Positions 1 through 8,030 of a DNA stretch of 64,000 nucleotides are shown here, in pieces (within the stretch, counting starts at the first letter, position 1; each line of letters starts with the position of its first letter). A program made the translations under genes and the position numbers. The notes under the pieces are model-generated. The model was not told where the DNA came from. It ran no database searches and saw only the letters and a program-made list of their open reading frames with translations. Source of the stretch: Paenibacillus tundrae (lineage in GTDB: Bacteria > Bacillota > Bacilli > Paenibacillales > Paenibacillaceae). The stretch spans positions 2,232,001 through 2,296,000 of the forward strand of contig NZ_CP145605.1 in NCBI RefSeq assembly GCF_036884255.1, given 5' to 3'.

Positions 1-401
1 AACCGACAATATCAAGCCCACCGGTTGAACCGCCCACTCGGAACGAAATGCCTGTGCCCAATCCAACAAGAATACCACCAAACACACAGCTAAGCAGAGG
101 ATCTGGTGACACAGCAAAAACAGGCAGCAAACCGATAAACCAGGATGTGGCTGCTACAGAGACAATACTCAATATAATGAAACGTCGTCCAAGAATAAAC
201 CAACCTGCGATGAGCAAGGGAATGTTAAGAACAAAATACATTATACTAAGATTCAGGGTTGTGAAATAACCCAGAAGCATGGAAATACCGGATACCCCGC
301 CGCTAAGCATTTGATGCGGAATTAAGAACCAGTTGAAGCCGCAGGCAATAGCTGCAGCACCCAAAATGATCACTAAACAGTGCCAAATTATTTTGGGCAA
401 T
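1..401 (-). CDS. YitT family membrane protein, N-terminal part (cut by window start)
   Basis: Reading the minus strand from a TTG at 401-399 gives about 133 residues before the window ends. A GAGGTGA ribosome binding site lies at 407-413, five bases upstream, which decides the start. The protein opens with PKIIWHCLVIILGAAAIA and is almost entirely hydrophobic. It carries the Gly-rich patches GGVSGISMLLGY and VGGSTGGLDIVG that are typical of the YitT (DUF161) integral membrane family. The family function is not established; members are predicted transporters or sensors with a C-terminal DUF2179 domain, which would lie outside this window. It is divergent from cshA. Family assignment is from conserved pattern recognition; the role is unknown. 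Confidence 0.75.
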
Positions 402-703
402 TTAATCACCTCATTTATATTTAAAACCAGATTGCTGGTAATCTTGAATTGTTTTGTGATATAATGATTTGTGGATATTCTTGAGTAGGAAACTTTTTCC
501 AAATGTATCAATAAAATTTGAAATGTTTCAAACGCATGTGTGTAGTTTTAGTCTTATGTTGGGGACCCATACACGAATTATAATGAATTGTGATAATAAT
601 TTGACCAGATGGGATAACCTATAAATATTAACGCTACTTAAGAATACAGACAACAAAGTGGATTGTCCACCATGTCCACCATATAGAAGGAGTATGAATA
701 ATT
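402..703 (+). promoter_or_regulatory. Divergent intergenic region and long cshA leader
   Basis: About 300 bases between yitT and cshA hold no gene. An extended -10 box (TGATATAAT) ends at 465, without a convincing -35 at the usual distance. If this is the promoter, the cshA transcript has a leader of more than 200 bases. A perfect small hairpin GTGGA-TTG-TCCAC sits at 658-670, just before the ribosome binding site at 685-692. Long structured leaders are known for cold-inducible DEAD-box helicase genes, but cold regulation here is inference. Confidence 0.35.
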
Positions 704-2278
704 TTGACAAATTTAAATTTCGCAGATTTCAATCTTGAACCACTGGTGCTACAAGCCATCACTGAGCTCGGGTTTGAGGAAGCAACACCGATTCAATCCA
801 AATCGATTCCTATCGCACTTCAAGGCAGAGATTTGATCGGTCAAGCTCAAACAGGTACAGGTAAAACAGCAGCATTCGGTATTCCATTGATTAGCAAAAT
901 CTCCAAGACTGACGACAAAATCCGCGCCCTCATCATGGCACCTACACGCGAGCTTGCGATCCAAGTTGCCGAAGAGATCGAAAAACTCACTCGCTTCAAA
1001 GGATTGCGCTCCCTGCCAATCTACGGAGGACAAGATATTGTTCGCCAAATCCGTGCACTGAAAAGAAAACCACAAATTATCATTGGTACACCTGGACGTC
1101 TTCTAGACCACATCAACCGTAAAACAATCAAACTTGATGATGTACAAACGGTTGTATTGGATGAAGCAGATGAAATGCTCGACATGGGTTTCATGGAGGA
1201 TATTCAATCGATCCTGAAACAAGTTCCAGATGACCGTCAAACAATGCTGTTCTCAGCAACAATGCCTCCTAACATTCAAAAATTGGCTCAACAATTCCTT
1301 AACAACCCTGAGCATGTATCCGTAATTCCGAAACAAGTTAGTGCACCTCTGATTGACCAAGCTTACATCGAAGTGCCTGAGCGTCAAAAATTCGAGGCAT
1401 TGAGCCGTTTGCTGGATATGGAATCTCCAGAACTGGCAATTGTATTCGGACGTACGAAACGTCGTGTTGACGAATTGGCTGAAGCGTTGCAAAAACGTGG
1501 TTATTCTGCTGATGGTCTCCATGGTGACCTATCTCAAAACCAACGTGATACAGTAATGCGTAAGTTCCGTGACGGCAGCATTGATGTACTCGTTGCAACT
1601 GACGTTGCTGCTCGTGGTCTCGACGTATCCGGCGTAACTCACGTTGTGAACTTTGACCTTCCACAAGATCCTGAGAGCTATGTTCACCGTATCGGTCGTA
1701 CTGGCCGTGCTGGTAAAGAGGGTGCTGCTTGGTCATTCGTTACACCACGTGAGATCGATCACTTGCACTTTATTGAGCGTGTAACGCGTCATCGTATTCC
1801 ACGTAAACCATTACCAACAATGGCAGAGGCTGTAGAAGGTAAACAACGCTTGACAGCTGAGCGTTTGCTTGAGATCGTACAATCTGGTGAACTGAATGAA
1901 TACAAAGGCATTGCTATTCAGATGCTTGAGCAATATGATTCGGTTCAACTCTTGTCGGCTGCTCTGAAGCTCCTGACAGGTGACAAAAAAGATGCACAAG
2001 TTGATCTGACTCCAGAAGATCCAATCCGTGCTAAACGTCGTAAACCAGATGTTCGCTCCGGTGGACGTAAACCATCAGGTTACAGTGGTAACCGCAGTGG
2101 CGGTGGCGGCGGCTACAACCGTGATCGCAACAGCAGTGGCGGCGGACGTGGTGGCTACAACCGCGATCGTAACAGCGGTGGAAGTGGAAGCAGAGAAGGT
2201 GGTTACAACCGTGACCGCAAACCTCGTCCAAGCAACAATGAAGGACGTCGTCCTGCCAAAGATTCATCTTTTGAATAA
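704..2278 (+). CDS. cshA: DEAD-box ATP-dependent RNA helicase CshA
   Basis: A cytoplasmic RNA helicase that unwinds RNA duplexes in ribosome assembly, mRNA decay and cold adaptation. The 524 residues show a Q motif (GFEEATPIQ), Walker [21 protein letters not shown], the DEAD box ([10 protein letters not shown]), SAT, and the C-terminal helicase lobe ending in [10 protein letters not shown]. The last roughly 70 residues are a glycine- and arginine-rich, repetitive RGG-like tail ([14 protein letters not shown] units), as in CshA/CsdA helicases, and probably bind RNA. The start is a TTG preceded by AGAAGGAG at 685-692; an in-between ATG at 694 is out of frame and soon stops. The N-terminal sequence aligns well with Bacillus CshA. 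A terminator follows at 2313. Confidence 0.95.
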   Translation: MTNLNFADFNLEPLVLQAITELGFEEATPIQSKSIPIALQGRDLIGQAQTGTGKTAAFGIPLISKISKTDDKIRALIMAPTRELAIQVAEEIEKLTRFKGLRSLPIYGGQDIVRQIRALKRKPQIIIGTPGRLLDHINRKTIKLDDVQTVVLDEADEMLDMGFMEDIQSILKQVPDDRQTMLFSATMPPNIQKLAQQFLNNPEHVSVIPKQVSAPLIDQAYIEVPERQKFEALSRLLDMESPELAIVFGRTKRRVDELAEALQKRGYSADGLHGDLSQNQRDTVMRKFRDGSIDVLVATDVAARGLDVSGVTHVVNFDLPQDPESYVHRIGRTGRAGKEGAAWSFVTPREIDHLHFIERVTRHRIPRKPLPTMAEAVEGKQRLTAERLLEIVQSGELNEYKGIAIQMLEQYDSVQLLSAALKLLTGDKKDAQVDLTPEDPIRAKRRKPDVRSGGRKPSGYSGNRSGGGGGYNRDRNSSGGGRGGYNRDRNSGGSGSREGGYNRDRKPRPSNNEGRRPAKDSSFE

Positions 2279-2312
2279 CATTTAATTCAATAACATATAA
2301 GCGTGATTTAAG

Positions 2313-2347
2313 GAATGGGGCAGGTGACTGCCTCATTCTTTTTTTTT
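2313..2347 (+). terminator. Rho-independent terminator of cshA
   Basis: An 11-bp stem (GAATGGGGCAG with CTGCCTCATTC, one G-U pair) around a four-base loop is followed by nine T residues. Confidence 0.9.
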
Positions 2348-2480
2348 GTATGTGGAAGATCAGAGGACGAGATCAGTTGAATCATCTCTTTTGCGGAAGT
2401 ACTGGCTTTTACTATATAAAATAAGGTATATTAATATTAGACTTCAGGTTACACGCAAGGCTGCGGAGGAGGAGAAATGT

Positions 2481-3290
2481 TTGGAATTTAAAGGAGCTAT
2501 GGGCGGGATATACAGGCTTACAGAGTGGATTACACGACTTGCCGCAACCAACTTGTTGTGGGCTATTTGCTCGTCTCCATTCTTGTTTTTCATGATTATG
2601 AAGGTCTTAGTAATGCAACAGAACTTGGCTAACGAATCATTGCAAATGAACTGGGCTATGGCGATTGTGGCACCGCTTACACTGTTCCCGGCAACCTCGG
2701 CTTTATTTACGGTTGTGCGTAAATGGAATATGGGTGATACGGATGTACCGATTTTCCGCACGTTCTTTGTAGGTTACAAAGAGAATTACAAGCAAAGTTT
2801 GATCGGTGGTATATTCTATACACTGCTTTTTGCCATTATGTATCTAGATTACACGGTTTATATGACACAGTTCAAAAATATGCAGCTCGTAGGTATCATC
2901 ATGCTTGTGTTGCTGCTGCTATTGTTCGTTTCACTGTTTAACTTTTTCTCAATGGTTGTGCACTACCATATGTCGATTGGATTAATTATCAAAAATGCAG
3001 TTTTGTTAACGCTAATTAGACCGTTTCGTGTATTTTCAACCTTGCTGGGAAGTGGGTTGTTAATTTACATCGGCTCTAGGTATCCAGTATTGTTTGTCTT
3101 CTTTATTGTAAGCATTATCGCTTGGTTCGCGTTCTTTAATTTCTATGCTACCTTCATGAAGATGCAAGAGCAGATGGAGAAAATGCAGAAGCAGAAGGAA
3201 GAAGAGGAAGCGGCACAAGCTGGAGATGCTGTCGAAACAATTGAGGGTGCAAACCCTGTGGAAGACAAAAACGAAACACTGCGAAAATAA
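2481..3290 (+). CDS. DUF624 (YesL-like) membrane protein
   Basis: A predicted integral membrane protein of 269 residues. The chosen start is the TTG at 2481, eight bases after GGAGGAGG (2465-2473); the frame is open further upstream but without a better ribosome site. The N-terminus MGGIYRLTEWITRLAATNLLW, the FPATSALFTVVRKW segment and the following PIFRTFFVGYKENYKQS are characteristic of the DUF624/YesL family. Several hydrophobic segments cover residues 20-230. The C-terminal 45 residues form a charged, Glu/Lys-rich helix (MQEQMEKMQKQKEEEE) probably facing the cytoplasm. In other firmicutes YesL proteins often lie in carbohydrate-use operons; here there is no such neighbour. Function unknown. 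Confidence 0.8.
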   Translation: MEFKGAMGGIYRLTEWITRLAATNLLWAICSSPFLFFMIMKVLVMQQNLANESLQMNWAMAIVAPLTLFPATSALFTVVRKWNMGDTDVPIFRTFFVGYKENYKQSLIGGIFYTLLFAIMYLDYTVYMTQFKNMQLVGIIMLVLLLLLFVSLFNFFSMVVHYHMSIGLIIKNAVLLTLIRPFRVFSTLLGSGLLIYIGSRYPVLFVFFIVSIIAWFAFFNFYATFMKMQEQMEKMQKQKEEEEAAQAGDAVETIEGANPVEDKNETLRK

Positions 3291-3307
3291 AACTTACGTT
3301 GTCGGCA

Positions 3308-3358
3308 TTTACTTTTTACACAGTTAGGGATATAATAACTGTACATCCTGCGATGTAC
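3308..3358 (+). promoter_or_regulatory. Promoter and 5' hairpin of the 3343-3592 RNA
   Basis: TTTACT (3308-3313) and a perfect TATAAT (3331-3336) are 17 bases apart, a good sigma-A promoter. The expected start near 3343 falls in a perfect hairpin GTACATC-CTGC-GATGTAC at 3341-3358. Confidence 0.6.
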
Positions 3359-3592
3359 GTTTCGGTTATTCGTTGTTTTGAACCAATGATGATGTCTTCG
3401 GGAGATCTATACAAAATGTTGCTGAAACGCCCTGTCTATACGACATGGGGACTTCAAATTCATTTTTGCGGCCACCCACCTGCCAAGCAGGTTCATAAGA
3501 CAATGTAGCCGGACGGCATAGGCGGGTTCCTATGTTACAAGTACAGCACCCTGACACTTTCCTCTAATCCAGGAGTATCAGGGTGCTTTTTT
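3343..3592 (+). ncRNA. Structured non-coding RNA, candidate 6S-like RNA
   Basis: The transcript predicted between the promoter at 3308-3336 and the terminator at 3546-3592 has no convincing gene. It has strong secondary structure. A nine-pair helix joins ACATGGGGA (3443-3451) to TTCCTATGT (3527-3535). Inside are ACCTG-CAGGT (3478-3492) and GCC-GGAC-GGC (3508-3517) hairpins. The apical part beginning GCGGCCACCCACCTG and ending near GGCATAGGCGGG resembles, from memory, the terminal arm of firmicute 6S RNA, which mimics an open promoter and binds sigma-A RNA polymerase. The size (about 200-250 nt) and the dedicated terminator fit. The identity is a judgement from pattern only; existence of a structured RNA is more certain than its family. 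Confidence 0.5.
3546..3592 (+). terminator. Terminator of the candidate 6S-like RNA
   Basis: Perfect nine-pair stem GCACCCTGA (3546-3554) with TCAGGGTGC (3578-3586), followed by six T residues. Confidence 0.85.
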
Positions 3593-3704
3593 GTGAGGAG
3601 AAACGTATTTTTGTTAAAAATGCGGCTTACCCTTTTGTTACTTCTTGAACAATGTTACACTAGAATACATAAATGGAACGGTTACACTCAAAGGAGGAAG
3701 GGTC

Positions 3705-4097
3705 TTGACCTTAAAGAGAACGCTCGTAGGTATCATCCGAAGCATGGAGGGAACCAGCGATCGAGCCAAGGATCCCAAATTAAAAACACGGTATTATAAC
3801 CTATCTAAAGAGAGAGCGTGGGAAGAGGTTTCTTCTACACTAAAGAAAATCCCAGGTTATAAAGTGCTGCACGAAGTGCCATCTGTTGGAGAGATTATCT
3901 TGGAAAAGCGTACAACGTTTGGCCGGACGATGGATATCACCGTTTCTATTATCTCCGTTAGCCCTGTGCGTAGTGCGGTAGATATGTATTCTGCTTCACG
4001 TGGTTCACTTGGAGATCTGGGATCGAATTATCGTACAATTATGAATCTATTCTCTGTGCTTGATAAGAAGCTGGCAAAATACAAAGCAAATGATTAG
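3705..4097 (+). CDS. DUF1499-like small protein
   Basis: A 130-residue cytoplasmic protein starting at a TTG seven bases after AAAGGAGG (3690-3697); the longer open frame upstream has no ribosome site and overlaps the RNA terminator region. The C-terminal half (ITVSIISVSPVRSAVDMYS, then SRGSLGDLGSNYRTIMNLF) has the spacing of the DUF1499 signature, in which an arginine-serine patch precedes D-L-G-x-N-x-x-x-I. No signal peptide is visible. The biochemical role of the family is not known. It stands alone between the RNA gene and the convergent tpx gene. Confidence 0.6.
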   Translation: MTLKRTLVGIIRSMEGTSDRAKDPKLKTRYYNLSKERAWEEVSSTLKKIPGYKVLHEVPSVGEIILEKRTTFGRTMDITVSIISVSPVRSAVDMYSASRGSLGDLGSNYRTIMNLFSVLDKKLAKYKAND

Positions 4098-4162
4098 GGC
4101 GTGTCTGAAAACTGCGTCCTTCAAGGTTTTCAAACACGTACTAAATAGATGATGACAAAACA

Positions 4163-4195
4163 AAAAGCGAGAGAAGGTGAGCCTTCCTCGCTTTT
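4163..4195. terminator. Bidirectional terminator between the DUF1499-like gene and tpx
   Basis: AAAAGCGAGAGAAGG and CCTTCCTCGCTTTT pair with one bulge. A and T runs on both sides allow termination from both convergent genes. Confidence 0.8.
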
Positions 4196-4216
4196 GTTCT
4201 GGGACGTGTATGACTT

Positions 4217-4735
4217 CTACAGCAGAGCTTTTACTGCAGCAATGGCTTGCTCGAAGTTAGGGGATTCTGTCATTTCAGGCAGATACTCCACATATGTAAT
4301 CTTATCTTCGGCATCCACTACGAAAATGGAACGCATGTCCAGTTGGAATTCCTTGATCAGAACACCGTAATTTTCACCGAATGAGCGTGTTTTGTAATCA
4401 GACAAAGTAACAACGCGGTCTACGCCGGCTGCTCCGCACCACCGTTCCTGTGCAAACGGAAGGTCTACGCTTACAGTCAGGACAACTACGTTGTCTCCGA
4501 GCTCTCCAGCTTCAACGTTGAAGCGACGAGTCTGCGCATCACATACGCCGGTGTCCAGGGAAGGAACAACGCTAATCAATTTAATTTTGCCTGCATAGTC
4601 TTTCAGAGATACTTCTTCAATCAGGTTTTTGCTGAGTGTAAAATCAGGTGCTTGATCGCCTACTTTCAGTTCAGGACCGATCAATGTGATAGGGTTACCT
4701 TTGAATGTAGCTGCGCCTGTACGTTCTTGTGCCAT
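4217..4735 (-). CDS. tpx: Thiol peroxidase Tpx
   Basis: An atypical two-cysteine peroxiredoxin of 172 residues that reduces hydrogen and lipid hydroperoxides with thioredoxin as electron donor in the cytoplasm. The peroxidatic cysteine is C65 in [16 protein letters not shown] and the resolving cysteine is C100 in FAQERWC; the T-x-x-C arrangement (T62, C65) is that of the Tpx subfamily. The start is the ATG at 4735 with TAAGGAGG just upstream; the open frame extends 15 codons further but lacks a ribosome site. It is monocistronic, convergent with the preceding gene. Confidence 0.95.
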   Translation of the reverse strand: MAQERTGAATFKGNPITLIGPELKVGDQAPDFTLSKNLIEEVSLKDYAGKIKLISVVPSLDTGVCDAQTRRFNVEAGELGDNVVVLTVSVDLPFAQERWCGAAGVDRVVTLSDYKTRSFGENYGVLIKEFQLDMRSIFVVDAEDKITYVEYLPEMTESPNFEQAIAAVKALL

Positions 4736-4879
4736 AATAATGTTCCTCCTTATTAATTGGTGATCCGTGCCAAAATCCATTATAATCTTTTATGAAAGAC
4801 ATTGTCCAATGTGGACGTAGTTTATTACGATGGATCAGATGAAAGCCGATCTGACAGGGTGGAGTGAAAGTAGAAACGT

Positions 4880-5506
4880 ATGATATTTATTAGGTATGAG
4901 AACTGGAAGAGTTATTTGAAGTTTTTCCCTTTGACGTCAATGTTATTAGTTGCAAATGTAGTGATGTTCATTCTTTTGTCTTTGAATGGTGGTTCAACCA
5001 ATCCTGTAACCTTGGTCGAGTGGGGGGCACTGACGAACCTTCCGGTTTATTCGGAGGAGTGGTGGCGGCACTTTACGTCCATTTTCCTACACGCTGGTTT
5101 TAGTCACTTGTTATTCAACAGTTTTGCTCTCGTTGTGTTTGCGCCTCCGATGGAGCGAATCCTCGGGTCAATCAGGTATGGAGTGTTGTACCTTGCTAGC
5201 GGTGTTTTGGGCAATGTGCTCGCACTTGCTTGGTACAATTCATTGGGGCAAACAACTATATCCGTTGGTGCCTCGGGCGCGGTGTACGGTATTTATGGTG
5301 CGTTTCTGTATGTTGCCTTGTTCCAGCGAACCATCATGGATGAATCTTCGCGCAAAACGTTATATACACTGCTTGTATTCGGGATTATATTCTCGTTTGC
5401 GATGTCGGGGATTAACTGGATGGCTCACTTAGGTGGATTATTAGGTGGATTCTTTATTTATGGACTTATCATTCGGTTGTGGCGTCCGCGGATGTTAAAG
5501 AGGTAA
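4880..5506 (+). CDS. Rhomboid family intramembrane serine protease
   Basis: A polytopic membrane protease of 208 residues that cleaves transmembrane substrates within the bilayer. The sequence shows six hydrophobic segments, the L1-loop/TM2 motif HFTSIFLHAGFSHLLFNS with the conserved WR preceding it, the catalytic serine in SVGASGAVYG, and the catalytic histidine in NWMAHLGGLLGG. The N-terminus is short and there is no rhomboid-linked TPR domain, so it is a minimal rhomboid. The ribosome site (GGTGGAG near 4858) is somewhat far from the ATG, so the exact start is less sure. Substrates are unknown. Confidence 0.9.
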   Translation: MIFIRYENWKSYLKFFPLTSMLLVANVVMFILLSLNGGSTNPVTLVEWGALTNLPVYSEEWWRHFTSIFLHAGFSHLLFNSFALVVFAPPMERILGSIRYGVLYLASGVLGNVLALAWYNSLGQTTISVGASGAVYGIYGAFLYVALFQRTIMDESSRKTLYTLLVFGIIFSFAMSGINWMAHLGGLLGGFFIYGLIIRLWRPRMLKR

Positions 5507-5590
5507 CAATAATGGTAATGAAGATGATCTGTGATCTTGGTATGCATGTAAGGATAAGTAGGGTATAGCAGAATGGAGCGATCAGGCTAA

Positions 5591-6502
5591 GTGGAATTAA
5601 GACAGTTGCATTACTTTTTGAAAGTAGCACAGAAGGAGCATGTTACCCAGGCTGCAGAAGAATTGCACGTGGCGCAGTCTGCGGTAAGTCGACAAATTCA
5701 TCAACTAGAGGAAGAGCTCGGTGTGGATCTGTTTATGCAGAAGGGGCGGAATCTGCAATTGACTGCTGTGGGGCAGCTCTTCTGTAAACGCATAGAAGGA
5801 ATTTTGAAGGATTTGGACAAAGCAGTTGGAGAAGTCCATGAATTTTTGGATCCTGAACATGGCGAGATTCGGATTGGTTTTCCGCACAGTCTGGGTATTC
5901 ATCTAATTCCATCTGTTGTGGCCGCATTTCGTCAGCGTTATCCTAATGTTAAATTCCGATTCAAGCAAGGCATGTTTCCTACTCTAATTCGTGACGTGCT
6001 GTCCGCCGAAGTGGATCTAGCGTTCATTTCTCCTTTTCCGGAGAAGCACGATCAGGTTGCTGGGGATATTGTACTTACGGAGGAATTGCATGCAATCCTT
6101 CCGCCTAACCATGCACTTGCCAATGAAGAAACGATTGCGTTAGAACAACTGAAAGATGACAAGTTCGTGTTGTTCAGCAAAGGCTACTCGCTGAGACCGA
6201 TTGTATGGCATGCTTGTCTGGAAGCTGGATTCACACCCAAAATCGCCTTTGAGGGTGAAGAGACAGATACGATTCGAGGATTAGTTGCAGCGGGGATGGG
6301 GGTCAGTCTTCTTCCTGAGATGGCTCTATTTCAAACGAATCCTTTGCAACCAGCCCATGTAGCAATCTCCCATCCCAAAGTGACACGTACGATTGGATTA
6401 ATTCATCGGGCGGATGATAAGCTTCCTCTTGTGGCACAGTCGTTCCGATCATTTCTATTAAATTATTTCGGTCTACAACAAAACAATACCCCATCCGGTT
6501 AA
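5591..6502 (+). CDS. LysR family transcriptional regulator
   Basis: A 303-residue DNA-binding regulator. Residues 1-60 form the winged helix-turn-helix (MELRQLHYFLKVAQKEHVTQ, then LHVAQSAVSRQIHQLEEELG), and residues 90-295 form the periplasmic-binding-protein-like effector domain (GEIRIGFPHSLG, MGVSLLPEMALF). The domain order and length are standard; overall look is closest to the GltC-like group, but the effector is not known. It starts with GTG. No divergent partner gene lies upstream (rhomboid is in the same direction), so the usual LysR target clue is absent. The last coding bases form the left arm of the terminator. Confidence 0.9.
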   Translation: MELRQLHYFLKVAQKEHVTQAAEELHVAQSAVSRQIHQLEEELGVDLFMQKGRNLQLTAVGQLFCKRIEGILKDLDKAVGEVHEFLDPEHGEIRIGFPHSLGIHLIPSVVAAFRQRYPNVKFRFKQGMFPTLIRDVLSAEVDLAFISPFPEKHDQVAGDIVLTEELHAILPPNHALANEETIALEQLKDDKFVLFSKGYSLRPIVWHACLEAGFTPKIAFEGEETDTIRGLVAAGMGVSLLPEMALFQTNPLQPAHVAISHPKVTRTIGLIHRADDKLPLVAQSFRSFLLNYFGLQQNNTPSG

Positions 6503-6522
6503 CGGTGGGGTATTGTTTTGTT
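6477..6522. terminator. Bidirectional terminator overlapping the end of the LysR gene
   Basis: A perfect 17-bp stem pairs 6477-6493 with 6506-6522 (AACAAAACAATACCCCA and its complement). The left arm encodes the last residues of the LysR protein. It can also stop transcription from the minus-strand gene at 6542. Confidence 0.9.
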
Positions 6523-6541
6523 GTTTATGTTAGATATTTAA

Positions 6542-7228
6542 TTAGTCACGGCTGTTGAAAATCCCGATATAACGGATCAATTCAAGCAATGAGATTAATG
6601 CTGCAGCAACGTAAGTTAGAGCTGCGGCGTTCAGTACTTTTGCCACACCTTTTTCTTCCTCGTTGCGGATATATCCTTCGGATACCATAATCTCACGTGC
6701 ACGGTTGCTGGCGTTGAATTCTACCGGCAAGGTAATTAGTTGGAAAGCAACGGTAACGGAGAAGAAGATGATACCGATCCCGACAAGGTTCATAGCGTTG
6801 AAGAGGAAACCGGCAATCAGCAAGAATGGAGCTAGGCCAGATGCAAAGTTCACGATTGGGAAGATCCGGTGACGCAGTGCAAGCATTGGGTAGCTTTCTT
6901 TATGTTGAATCGCATGTCCAACCTCGTGACAGGCTACAGAAACGGCTGAGATCGAATTCTCGTAGTATACGGGCTCTGACAATCGTACGACTCGGTTCAT
7001 CGGATCATAGTGGTCAGAGAGGGTTCCGCGAACGGGTTCAATCGGAACATCGTGCAGACCGTTAGCGTCAAGCATGTGACGAGCAGCATCGTAACCAGTC
7101 ATTCCATTTAGGTTGGGTACATCAGACCAACGCCTAAACGTACTTTTTACACGGAATTGCGCCCATAAGGAGAGCAAAAACGCGATAATGATCAAAACGA
7201 ACATACCGTTATTGAAACTCATATTCAT
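6542..7228 (-). CDS. yugP: YugP-type zinc metallopeptidase (membrane)
   Basis: A 228-residue membrane protease of the neutral zinc metallopeptidase (YugP) family. The zinc motif HEVGHAIQH lies near residue 103, after SVAC. An N-terminal hydrophobic helix (residues 8-24) and three more hydrophobic segments (about 125-170 and 200-225) anchor it in the membrane. Family hallmarks GMTGYDAARHMLDANGL and LPVEFNASNRA are present. The physiological substrate is not known; a role in membrane protein quality control is only inference. The MerR regulator lies 22 bases or more upstream on the same strand and the two may be co-transcribed. Confidence 0.9.
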   Translation of the reverse strand: MNMSFNNGMFVLIIIAFLLSLWAQFRVKSTFRRWSDVPNLNGMTGYDAARHMLDANGLHDVPIEPVRGTLSDHYDPMNRVVRLSEPVYYENSISAVSVACHEVGHAIQHKESYPMLALRHRIFPIVNFASGLAPFLLIAGFLFNAMNLVGIGIIFFSVTVAFQLITLPVEFNASNRAREIMVSEGYIRNEEEKGVAKVLNAAALTYVAAALISLLELIRYIGIFNSRD

Positions 7229-7250
7229 TCCTCCACTTTCTAATAATAAG

Positions 7251-7679
7251 TTACATCATGGTGTTTTCGAGCAGAATTTTCAGTGCTTCCATCGTACCTG
7301 CGCTCTTCGTGAGCAGTCCTGCCATCATTTTGCGTGCTTGTACAGGTTTCATCTCGCCAAGGAGAGGTTTGAGCTCGTTAACCTCACGCTCAAGCTGCTG
7401 CACATGAAGTTCTAAGGTAGTCAGTTTATGGGCAACCTGCTCTTCAGTGCTCACCAGACTCCACTTCTGAAGAGATTGTTTAATCTCGTCGAGACTATAC
7501 TTCTCTTGTTTCATTTGTACAATACGTTCTAGTCTGGTTAAGGTTTCACTACTATAGAGACGATAATTTTTCTCTGTACGCTCTTCAGGGTCAATGAGTC
7601 CCAGTTTTGTGTAATAGTCAATCGTCCGTTCGCTTACACCCGCGGTCTTGGCAAGTTCGCCAATTCTAAATAGTTTCAT
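7251..7679 (-). CDS. MerR family transcriptional regulator
   Basis: A 142-residue regulator with an N-terminal MerR helix-turn-helix (FRIGELAKTAGVSERTIDYY, then YTKLGLIDPEER) and a long dimerisation coiled coil (about residues 75-110, ending VQQLEREVNELKPLL). The short C-terminus lacks a cysteine metal-binding pattern, so the ligand cannot be read. The start is ambiguous: ATG at 7679 gives the canonical MerR N-terminus but the best ribosome site (GAGGTGA) is 14 bases away; a GTG at 7697 would add six residues. It precedes yugP on the same strand and may control it or the divergent amtB region. Confidence 0.85.
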   Translation of the reverse strand: MKLFRIGELAKTAGVSERTIDYYTKLGLIDPEERTEKNYRLYSSETLTRLERIVQMKQEKYSLDEIKQSLQKWSLVSTEEQVAHKLTTLELHVQQLEREVNELKPLLGEMKPVQARKMMAGLLTKSAGTMEALKILLENTMM

Positions 7680-8030
7680 ATCCCCAATGATATTCACCTC
7701 GCTTGCAAGTTCAAATGTAGGGAATTGTAGATTCCACCTGCGGCTTAATACAGTTCGCCCAGTTTTTCTTACTATAGATATGATACATGATCTTTAACCA
7801 TACAGTCAAACGTTATGCTTTGAAGATGAGAGGTGTATCCATCTATATCTATGTGCTCACACCCTATGATTATGTACTTAAGTGCAAGAAAAAGACGTAT
7901 GACTTTATTCCCAGAAATAATTTTCAATTTTGTTGAAAATACTCTTGTCAACTTTCCTGTCTTCTGCTTATAATGACATTAAGAGTTTCACGATGTGTGA
8001 AGAAACTTAACATGTGAGGGAGTGGGGTTC
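7680..8030 (+). promoter_or_regulatory. amtB promoter with a GlnR/TnrA-type operator
   Basis: TTGTCA (7945-7950) and TATAAT (7969-7974) are 18 bases apart. Downstream, TGTGAAGAAACTTAACA (7996-8012) matches the GlnR/TnrA consensus TGTNA-N7-TNACA exactly. Its place between the -10 box and the ribosome site fits repression under nitrogen excess. The rest of this 350-base region, between the divergent MerR gene and amtB, holds no gene that I can see. Confidence 0.75.

Noticed and set aside
3299-3508. 69-codon frame within the RNA gene region
   Set aside because: It starts before the mapped promoter boxes and overlaps strong RNA secondary structure; no ribosome site.
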